The notes under the pieces are model-generated. The model was not told where the DNA came from. It saw only the letters and a list, made by a program, of their open reading frames with translations, and made no database searches. From contig CATQJL010000112.1 in the NCBI GenBank assembly GCA_958299035.1, positions 49,124,941 through 49,188,940 of the forward strand: 64,000 bases of DNA. The letters are read 5' to 3'. The translations under genes and the position numbers were made by a program. How positions within the stretch are numbered: the first letter of the stretch is position 1; each line of letters opens with the position of its first letter. Positions 55,801 through 64,000 of the stretch are shown in pieces. Source of the DNA: Cylicocyclus nassatus. Its lineage: Eukaryota; Nematoda; Chromadorea; Rhabditida; Strongylidae.

Positions 55801-56514
55801 TTACGCGTTTCCCTGTACATGACGCTGAGGAAGCTCCGTGATATGACGGAGTTCGCCCTTATACACAACCCATTCCCTGGTCGTTTTCCCTCTATTTCTT
55901 TCCCTAGCCGTCTGTCTCAACTCATAATCTTTGGCCCGTTCAGAAGCGGTCATGCTTCTACGGACGTACACGCTCCGTAGGTCGGAATGCCGCAGAAGAT
56001 GAGAATTTGACAGCGCCTGGGTCCAGAAACGACGTGAGGGGAAAACGATCTTTACTAGCCTTGGTTTGATCCCATCGTATTTGCCCATGCGATAGACTTC
56101 TGCGGGCCAGCAGTCTACTTGAAGAGTTTCTAAAACCTTGGCTACCCCTTTTTCGAGCTCAGCTTTCCGCTCCAGAAGTGGCTTGCCGGGCTCAGACTCC
56201 TCCAGTCCGGCCAGGACTATGCTTCTGCTTCTTTTTTCGGCCTCGACATCTGGTGGAATCTTCGTTTTCAATGCCAGGAGCATTCTTTCTATTATTGGAT
56301 CGGAATTCCTCTCCAAAATTGAATGAATCAGCTCCATAGCAGAGAGATTACCTAGATCATCGTCATCGGCTCTACTGACGGTCAAGTCACTTCGAGCAGC
56401 TTGACTCTGAGAAGCAGAAACATTTTTCCTAGCGCTGCGAGTAACAGTAGCCTGAGTGTTTGACCTACTGGAGCGGGAAGGCATGAGTGAGGCTATCGAT
56501 TGAGGGAAATTCAA
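55801..56514 (-). CDS. LINE ORF1 protein (237 aa)
   Basis: Begins MNFPQSIASLMPSRSSRSNT with a Ser/Arg-rich N-terminus. A central acidic and coiled region with LSAMELIHSILERNSDPIIE follows, then a basic RNA-binding-like C-terminal half (SIVLAGLEESEPGK, PRLVKIVFPSRRFWTQAL, SVYVRRSMTASERAKDYELR). The layout resembles the ORF1 chaperone proteins of CR1-type elements, which coat LINE RNA. Complete, with start and stop; the ORF2 frame begins at or just before its stop. A fossil relative lies at 26,950-27,300. Confidence 0.75.
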   Translation of the reverse strand: MNFPQSIASLMPSRSSRSNTQATVTRSARKNVSASQSQAARSDLTVSRADDDDLGNLSAMELIHSILERNSDPIIERMLLALKTKIPPDVEAEKRSRSIVLAGLEESEPGKPLLERKAELEKGVAKVLETLQVDCWPAEVYRMGKYDGIKPRLVKIVFPSRRFWTQALSNSHLLRHSDLRSVYVRRSMTASERAKDYELRQTARERNRGKTTREWVVYKGELRHITELPQRHVQGNA

Positions 56515-59458
56515 AAACTAGAAAACTCGATTTATGCTGTGTATGAGACGATAAAAGGAAAACAAATTGGCTATGGTGATAAGAGAATTGGAGAAATGAC
56601 AATATATAGGCAAAGAATCCGGAGAAATGAACAAGAATGTAAGAAAATGGAATTTTATGCAGAGCAGTGACAAACGCAGCCGCTCACGGTCACGGTTGTT
56701 GAGAATCTTCACAATCACAATCACAATCAATGTCGAAAGTTTTTTCGCGTCAAGTCATCAATTTCTTACGCGATCGCGAAAAATTTGGTCGGTGGAGCAC
56801 AAAGAGCGCTCGTGCACGCAGTATACCTGCATATCTGAATAACAAAAGTACGATTTATATAGGCGGTTCTCTGTGCGAAACGCGGGCTTTTCATTTTCAG
56901 CACATCATGACACTAGATTCTACCATTTCTTAATGAATGAAAAGCCTGCACTGCGCAATAATATCGAGAGTGAAAAAGCAATATCCTTACGACACACTTA
57001 GCAAAGCTGAACGCCGTGCGCCTTCGCCTTCTCTTATCGACAGTCAAGCGGTTTTTTTGCAATCACAGAACAATCGCAGAATCAGATCTCCATGATTTCT
57101 TTTCATGAAAATTCTTCTACATTTTCCTAAATGAGAATTAATTCCAAATTTTGTTTGATTCGAATTTTCTACACTTTCAAACATCGGACTGTGCCATGAT
57201 TTTATTTTCCCAACATCTTCAAACCTTTCCTGCCCTAGTTGCTTCAAAAAACTTTGTGGTACAACTACAACATTATGCCCCTAACACTACTTCCAGAATT
57301 TCCTGCGCAAGTTGCACTAGCGCTGCGTGGTGGGGCTCTACAATCAATGCACTTCTGCTTCGACATGGCGCTAGCACGACGCTAGCACGACCAACTGTAC
57401 ACGCAGATTAACTCCACAAGCTTCTATTCAGCAATTTTTTATTTAGCACAACTGTGAATTACTGTGCAATTGTGCATATCACACAAAGTTTGATAAGCTG
57501 CGAAGGCGTGCGAGTTTCAGAGATGTAGAAAAAGAGACGGCGAGCAGTGATTTGGCTTTTCGAGCTTTCTTTTAAGGTTAGCCCATGTTGATTACGGATC
57601 GAGAGATATACGGTGGTTTATCAAAATTGATTCATTGCTTTAACAATCCAGATACTACACCATAGCTGTGCCTTGTATTGTGAAAATCCACCAGATACAT
57701 CGGAGATTTTCAATCCCCCATTTTTACAGGTTTATAGACTAAACTTCTGTTGGATTTACAGCTGCTGCAGATGTCAATTCAAAAAAAACATGAAATTTTT
57801 TCTACCCCTGTGAGGTGCAACAACTGTAACTGAATCGACGCAAACACATATCACACAGGTGTTGCCAGTGAATTTCTTCTTCATAAAACACCTTTCTGTC
57901 CAGCACATGAAGAGAGAAACTCAAGTACTGTGAAAAACCACATTTCGAATTTCATTAAGGGGAAAAAGAGCATCTGGTTTTTTACACGGTTCCCTCTCGA
58001 ATCGAAGCCGACACTCTAAGGAGGAAATTCAAAGTGCCCCGGACAATGTCAGATCCTATCGAGACGCATTAGGCGATTAAGTTACGGCTCTGGCTTTGAA
58101 GGAGCAGACAACTACACTTGCTTTTCAAAAAAAGTCCACTTGCAGCTTAAGAAAAGTTCACTTGCACTTTTCTTGACAACAATTGCTTTTGGCTTTCCTG
58201 GTTTTTTGCGTAATTTACGAAACGAAGCTAATGGTTACGAACAAAGCGCCGTTCAGTCTACTCCAACAGCAACCACGCTTTTATTTGAAAAATGGATAAA
58301 ACGTGGAACTTTCATTCATCAAAGAGCTCAGAGAACGTACACAGAATAATGGAGTGATTTCGAAAACAATACGAAAACGAGCAGTCTAGCCAAATGCCAC
58401 ATTGTTCTAGGGAGTGATTCAAACCCGAAACCCAAACTCTCATGTAATAAGATACTGCAAGTGAAAACTAAGAAATCGAGCATGTTTGCATCTCCCAATC
58501 TGCAATCAATCTCCCAGCATGTAACTAACTTAATCTAGAAGAATGTGCTGCATCGCATATTTACGCGCACATGTTGTCGCGTGTATAGTCTAAAGCGTGT
58601 AATCCAGCAGTTCGCTTCATAGAGTGAAACTTTTTCAACGAGAGCTACTATTGAAAAAAAAACCTCTACTCGTAGCAGTAAAACCCATTCCTCGACTTTC
58701 TGGTTTCCAGCAGTACGAAAACCTAAAAATAAACTGTCGAATACTTCGAAAAAGGCTCAAATGGTCAAGTATGAATTTATTTAGCTAACGGCAATGTGTG
58801 CAATCACGCGTAAGCTATAATGGCGCGAGTATCCAAAAGCACATTCCAAAATTGTACATGGTCCTCCATTTTTCAAATGTGCTTTGAGGGCGCTTCATGA
58901 CATGATATCTTCATATTTCTCAACACTTGGTTTTGTTGTGCTACTGCGTGTATTATCGCACAATTTTACAACGGCATATTCAGTACCCCACAAACGTAAA
59001 GCAAACGAATGAAGGCATGTAAATACAATCTGTTCCTTTTCTCTGATGAGTTTAACAGCAGAGGAATAGAATTTTCGGTCCCCTCAAGACCATTCTTCAC
59101 CGTTAATTAGCGAACAGCTGAATAAGGAAATAGCTCTTGAAAAAACCAGGCTAGCCAATAAGGGCTCATGGCTCAGTGGTTATGATTTATTAACGATGCA
59201 AGAGCTAAGATAGGATGCCTCGAAGGCGTAAGCGGAATAACCGAAAGTCTGCTGTTCTGGCTATTTTCGAGAGAAAAACTATTTAGAACAGCAACGACTC
59301 TCAAAAATCAAAGTTGGAACCTCAATACAAACACCTGATTTATAAAGCATGTGATAAAATCCTCTATCACAAGAGTTACTGGTAGACTAATTTTATTATG
59401 GCATTATCTGAGGCTAATGTCAGTCATATTTATGAAGCATGGGTTTTGATTCGACTTA

Positions 59459-59875
59459 TTAGGTTGTCCGGAATGCAGGTTTCTGCAAATGCAATTTCAA
59501 AAGGTTCGTTCTTCTGTATATGTGCACCTTCTGACCACTTTCGCATACTATAAGAAAGCCCTCTTCATGCTCTCTCTTATATGTATTCCTTCTACGATGA
59601 ACTTCGTTTGTTCAAAATCAAGTTTCTCGCTGAACATTCATATTCGGTAGGAGTTTAGAATTTACCAAATGTGACCTTGTTAAAGAAATCTCTTTTTACT
59701 TTCTGGCTTTCAGTAATTTGCTTGTTGGAACTACACGTATAAGTGAACATGAAGTAGATAGCAAGAGTTGCTGATCAAAGTAGTTTTTACCTCATCTTAA
59801 AAAATGCAATTTCAAAGGAGTTACGACGCTTTGAAGTAAGAGTATGCAAAACCTGCATTAATTTTCGGACAACAA
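59459..59875 (+). mobile_element. Mariner-type MITE in right arm
   Basis: TTAGGTTGTCCGGAATGCAG at the left, and GCATTAATTTTCGGACAAC at the right as its imperfect inverse; TA precedes the left tip. The third unit copy at 33,530-33,560 reads directly from the left flank (TTGACTCGATTTA) to the right flank (TGATCATCACAAACG), an empty site. Confidence 0.8.
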
Positions 59876-60839
59876 TATAATCAAATCACAAATGCGACGA
59901 AACTGCTTTGGTAGAAAAAAATTGTTTACGAGTCAAATCTTCAGTTTTTCTTTCCAATTTCATTCTCCTTGAAGGCAGTAAAATAGAACTGTCCATAACA
60001 TTCGATCAAGTTATATTTGAAGAAAGTCTTTTTTGTAAGATTCAGTTTTTCTTCAAAAACGTGCCAAGAATTCGGATTTTCACATTTTAAAATTCATTTT
60101 AGTTTGATATGAACTCAAATGTTTTCGTTGCTTTTTTTACACCAAACAAACCAGTCCATTCATTTTGGGAAAACTTATGGACTGTCAATCAGTACACCAG
60201 TGAGAAAAAACTATTGTTTGTTTATGTGGCTGTTCGGCGGAGATTTATTTTTTTCCTTGTTATCATAAATGTGCACGTTCTCTGATCGCAAGCTTTCGAC
60301 ACCTCTCAAGAGACTTACAGATTCAGAAATTTTTACCGTCGACAATGCTTTTCTGAAGGTGAGCAATTCGAATCCAAAATTCAGGCCATACCGTACCTCT
60401 TGCGTGCGTGCGGACCAATCAGCGCTTTAGCGAACGGTATGGGATACGATGTGGGCTGGAGTTTAGAGTAGAATTATTCTGTCATGAATGAACTATAAGA
60501 GCTGCGCTTGAAAGTAACTTATAGGCTTTTCAATAGTCTATAAGAAAACTGACATCCAAGAATGTTAGAACTTCCCACTCAATCACCTTCCGGGATCATC
60601 AGGGGATCGTACAACTTTTGGAAAATGCGGCTTGCACAGCTTCTGGCTCCTGTTCAATACATACATAGTGAAGGAAGGTAGGAATATACTTGTGGATAGT
60701 ATACATCGTGAAATCGAGATATCTGGAATCTAGGATATGAAGCTTTCTTTCTAAGCTGCAATCCGCTCACCAGCAGGGATGCTAATGCATGCGACCCTAA
60801 GGGTGTGTTCACAATAAAATATTACTTTCAAAAATTATC

Positions 60840-60950
60840 GATCACATTTATCGATTATATCTTTTTTTTTTGCAAATAAGCTACCGACTGGTAGACTGGT
60901 AGTTGGCACGGGGGAGGGGAGGGGTAAGTGAGCATGCTGATTAGGAATAC
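60840..60950 (+). repeat. TATCGAT-family fragment in right arm
   Basis: ATTATCGATCACATTTATCG, a T-run, then GTAGTTGGCACGGGGGAGGG and GAGCATGCTGATTAGGAAT. Mirrors about 45,320-45,440. Confidence 0.6.
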
Positions 60951-61514
60951 AGTTAAGAATACAAGCATCAAAAGCTTGGCTATGAACAGTCAGGCACTTC
61001 AAAAGGGTGATGTCAATGTACCTGCCTTCTACACTATAATATTGCTAACATGTAACTTAGCGGTTGGAGGAGGGTAGTATGACAACTTTTCAAAGCTCTA
61101 TTGGAATCTGAAAACTGAGCTGGCTTGCATATACAACTATAAGAAGTGTCATCCTCTTTATGATGCCGCCAAACCACACGTAAGAAAAATGATTATCAAA
61201 AGAGGAGTTGTTGCGCAACGAGGTTCCTATTTATTCCTCGAACTCTTCAAACCTTCCTCTGTCAACCGCCTTTTTTCTAATTCCTTCGAGCCTATTCAAA
61301 AATCATAGGGCCCAAAAAAAAGAGCTAGTCAAAACGCCTCCAGATTTGTTTTTCCGTTAATATCGTTTCACAAAAAAGCGTAACAGCGTTACAGCAGTGT
61401 TGCCAGAGACGGGAATAGGATTTGGAAAAGGTTGTGGTTGTTCGAAGTTAAAGACGGAAATCGAAGAACTTTCCAAACGACTATTGAAAGCATTTTTCAA
61501 AATACGTATCTATT

Positions 61515-61978
61515 AGGGTTCCCACAATTTTTGCCGTTTTTACCCTAAACATTGGGATTTCTCAAGAATTAAAGTCGTACTTCTGTATGTATATGCTATA
61601 TAATTACGTGCGTGGGTGGAGCTCAGGATGTCGAGGGAAGGAGTTATCCACTTTCCATTCATTTATTCTTTATTTCTAGCCATGGAAAAAATACGGAAAT
61701 AGTACAATAGAATGTTGGCTTTGTCAAGCATATTAGGTAAAGGGGAATTTTTAAGACACTTTGGGGTGGAGATGAGATTTTCTGAAGAAAAAGTTCGTTT
61801 TCGACTGCTATCAGACTTTAGCTCGAAACTTCCGGTGAAATACGATTCGGGCGGATTCTTCACAGCCATCTTGTAGAGCTTTCTTCCCTGTCGAGTAATT
61901 ACTCAAGCCACACCAATTGAAGAGAAAATACGAAGAAACGACGGTTATAGTAAAAACGGTAAAAAATTATGGGTAAGA
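61515..61978 (+). mobile_element. MITE family D, copy in right arm
   Basis: Collinear with 20,911-21,384 and mirrored at 44,274-44,738. Confidence 0.75.
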
Positions 61979-62178
61979 CAAAGTGAAACCTGAATATTCA
62001 CCCTTTAGTTGCTGAACCTGTTCAGTTCCATGATAAGCATGTTGATGCTCAATATTTCAAGTATTTATGGATCATGTAAGTTGTATTCGTTTTGCAGGAT
62101 GAGAAGAATCTGAGTGACTCCAAAATTTGAGTATTATTTGTTCTATGAACCCTTGCAGTGGGAGCCTTCAAGAGAAAA

Positions 62179-62295
62179 ATGACTTTGTGGATAGCGTGCC
62201 TTTTTGCATTCTTTCACACAACTACGTTTGCAGCTGGCAAGAAAAATTCTCTAACTTGTTTGAAGATATTGAGCAATTATCGAGGCACGACATGA
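62179..62295 (+). CDS. Signal-peptide mini-ORF at right palindrome edge
   Basis: 38 codons: MTLWIACLFAFFHTTTFAAG then KKNSLTCLKILSNYRGTT and TGA. The first ~32 codons equal the left-edge ORF (43,725-44,072), with different endings. It has a strong hydrophobic signal sequence but is too short for a known protein. It could be the first exon of a secreted-protein gene cut by the palindrome boundary; no downstream exon was identified. Confidence 0.3.
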   Translation: MTLWIACLFAFFHTTTFAAGKKNSLTCLKILSNYRGTT

Positions 62296-62599
62296 AAAGG
62301 CATTATGCGCTTCTGCAAGCTTCTCAATTTTTTCAAATGCTCATTAGATTGAAAACCGAATTATACGCTTGAGCGTCTTACAAAGGAAAGATGGTTGGTC
62401 GAAGTGGCCTTTTGAGATGAGTTGATTCCAAATCTGTCTTCATTATCTGCGGCGCGTTCCTGTCTGAGAAATTGAGCGTTCCTGTATGATCGTTTTTTGG
62501 TGAAAAAAATTGATAGTGCAAATAATATAAAAACAGTAGCAACATTTTTCTTAACGCTTAAATGGACCGTTGGTAATCTTTACAGCACTCTGTAAAATA

Positions 62600-63617
62600 T
62601 TAGGTGGGTGCAAAAGTTTTGTCAGTTTTTTCAACCCATTCGCAAACACGCTAGAATGAAGATAAACGAACGCTTCAAAATATATTCGATGCAGAATTTC
62701 TTCCTCTTTCCAGCTGCCAAAATCTCATTGTGTTTGTTGAAAGAGTGATGAGATGTTTGCTGGAAATTGCAACAACTCGTTTTTGCCACGTCCAACTTTC
62801 ACTAATTTTCAAAGTCTTTGTATGAGACTTGCGGAGGAGTCTTAATAACCAGCAGATAGGGCAAGCCTTTTGCCAACAGAAGAATTTTTTGTAGCCCTAA
62901 GGCTTGTCTTCCAGAATTTCTACGATTTATTTTTTGAAGTGATTAAATTTTACATTCAGCCTATTTTGACCCCGTAGAACATGAAATGGTAAACACTTCA
63001 AGCACCATTCGATGCAACTTTTTCTCCTCTCGCTAACAGCTATCTTTTCTTGGCGAAACAAGAGGAATATAGAGGAAAAGTTGCAGTATTTCTCTATTTT
63101 ACGTGTACCCACTGTCGTACCCTACGTTTCCAAATCTTCATATTTTAGAGCGAAGATCGCTCATCTACTTTGTAATGGTAGCGATAGTAATAATCGAGTG
63201 TTGAAACCTCAATATTTTGTACGTTTTGCAGTGTTTGGTGCAATAACGGCTTATGCGGTTTTTCCAAAACATCATACTTTTAGAAAATTATTTAGCAAAA
63301 ATCTGAAAAAGCAGCTGAAAAAAGAAAAAAGCTGCGTAAGTTGGCAAAAGACTTGCCCTATCTGCTGGTTATTAAGGCTCCTCCGGAAGTCTCATACAAA
63401 GACTTGGAAATCAGTGAAAGTTGGACATGGTAAAAACGAATGGTTGCAATTTCCAGCAAATATCTCATCACTCTCTCAACCAAACACAATGAGATTTTGG
63501 CATCTGGAAAGAGGAAGAAATTCTGCATCGGATACATTTTGAAACGTTCGTTTATCTTCATTCCAGCGTGTTTGCGAATGGGTTGAAAAAACTGACAAAA
63601 CTTTTGCACCCACCTAA
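62600..63617. mobile_element. Mariner-type element with ~280-bp TIRs
   Basis: Ends TTAGGTGGGTGCAAAAGTTT and its inverse ending CACCCACCTAA, with TA on each side (62598-62599, 63618-63619). The arms run to about 62,885 and from about 63,345, with a few percent mismatch (shared ATGCAGAATTTCTTCCTCTT, AATAACCAGCAGATAGGGCA). The 450-bp centre and the 176-codon open frame at 63,012-63,542 do not resemble a transposase, so the element is non-autonomous. Confidence 0.85.
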
Positions 63618-63911
63618 TAGTATTTTCAGATGAGATATAATCCGCGCTCCAGCTGTCTCATTCAAGCGCTGGGGAAATCTTTGCAAATGTTTTATTCCAG
63701 AAAACTTTTTTTGCTTCTTTGAACGCTCATAAATCCTCTTCTCTCCTCAGGAACGCTTCGCAGATAAGGAGGACACATTTGGAATCAGCACTTTTCGCCC
63801 TCCAACATCTTGTACAAATCATCGCAAAAGGCCGCTTCGACTGACCATCCTTTCCTTGTCAGCTGAGGTTCGTAAGATGAACCTACGAGCTAAAATTTTT
63901 TAAATAAAGGT
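63618..63911. other. No gene recognised; interior of a Helitron-like element likely
   Basis: Ordinary sequence directly upstream of the Helitron 3' end. Where the Helitron begins is not clear. Confidence 0.35.
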
Positions 63912-63944
63912 GCGTGGCGCGAGCCACGCATTACAAAAATCTAG
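63912..63944 (+). mobile_element. Helitron 3' terminus (hairpin + CTAG)
   Basis: The stem GCGTGGC-GCGA-GCCACGC (63912-63929), 11 nt of AT-rich sequence, CTAG at 63941-63944, then T. This is the canonical Helitron 3' end arrangement. A second small hairpin (TGGGG-CCATA-CCCCA) lies just downstream, outside the element. Confidence 0.7.
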
Positions 63945-64000
63945 TTCTTATTCTGGGGCCATACCCCAAAATTGAGATTTTTTACAAGGCTGATTTGGAA

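Larger units (their letters stand above)
52179..56732 (-). mobile_element. Full-length-looking non-LTR retrotransposon (CR1/Jockey group) with TSD
   Basis: The body 52,184-56,727 is flanked by CAATG at 52179-52183 and 56728-56732. The left palindrome arm has a single CAATG (as CATTG, 49,530-49,534) at the equivalent site, which proves insertion. On the minus strand: a 5'UTR beginning with GATTGT repeats, ORF1 (56,514-55,801), an endonuclease-RT ORF2 (to 52,968), a ~780-bp 3'UTR and a TAAA-repeat tail. The two ORFs overlap or abut, as in CR1-like elements; no RNase H was seen. Confidence 0.92.
51634..62275 (+). repeat. Palindrome 2, right arm (interrupted by a LINE)
   Basis: Inverse of 43,978-50,082, in two pieces: 51,634-52,183 and 56,728-62,275. 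Similarity stops inside the signal-peptide ORF at 62,275 (GAAGATATTGAGCA). Landmark internal elements mirror those of the left arm. Confidence 0.92.

Noticed and set aside
57044..57411. Mirrored open frames in palindrome 2 as host genes
   Set aside because: Both strands are open over the same bases in both arms, and no domain is recognisable. Duplication by the palindrome, not selection, explains their identity.
63012..63542. 176-codon transposase candidate in the mariner-type element
   Set aside because: It extends into the right TIR, has no DDE/DDD or helix-turn-helix motif, and its composition is that of AT-rich non-coding DNA.

Overview
This is a eukaryotic, intergenic-looking window in which almost everything recognisable is a transposable element or a product of rearrangement. 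A nematode is the best guess. The evidence is a transposase gene with introns of roughly 30-57 nt and TTTCAG-type acceptors, an N-terminal LIN-15B/THAP-like zinc module, a Ty3/gypsy gag remnant of a type familiar from nematodes, and short Helitrons that start with a TATATA-AAACTGAATG-like block. I see no rRNA, no functional tRNA gene, no CRISPR array and no operon. Species-level assignment is not possible by eye.

Layout. 1-7,081: a DNA transposon with ~515-bp terminal inverted repeats (TIRs) and a roughly ten-exon, apparently open ~640-codon transposase gene. A tRNA-derived SINE sits inside one of its introns, with an 11-bp target-site duplication (TSD). 7.3-17 kb: dispersed repeats, a CA microsatellite, a possible Mutator-like non-autonomous element (11,709-13,251), and a broken Penelope-like retroelement (15.6-17.06 kb). 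17-29.5 kb: several MITEs and fold-backs, a second Penelope fragment, a fossil LINE ORF1, a short Helitron, and one credible small host-type gene (24,737-25,097, two exons, 74 aa, signal peptide plus a lysine-rich amphipathic body).

29.8-34.15 kb: an older, diverged copy of a ~6-kb repeat unit, split by a 1,687-bp hAT-like element with a perfect 8-bp TSD. 35.7-43.8 kb: Helitron-like sequence, a fold-back mariner-type element, and a first large palindrome (38,434-43,786) with a possible solo LTR in its loop. 43.98-62.28 kb: a second, larger palindrome. Its ~6.1-kb arms are the same unit as at 29.8-34.15 kb, and its 1.55-kb loop holds a MITE, a TATCGAT-rich tandem array and a gypsy gag remnant. 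The right arm alone carries a 4.54-kb non-LTR retrotransposon flanked by a 5-bp TSD, so the left arm preserves the empty site. 62.6-63.6 kb: a mariner-type element with ~280-bp TIRs. The last 100 bp contain a textbook Helitron 3' end.

The elements do not form a pathway; they form a nested insertion history. The most informative relations are three paralogous copies of one unit, with datable presence/absence of LINE, MITE and hAT insertions, and a transposase gene that seems to tolerate a SINE because it lies in an intron. All coordinates were read by eye; boundaries marked approximate may be off by tens of bases.
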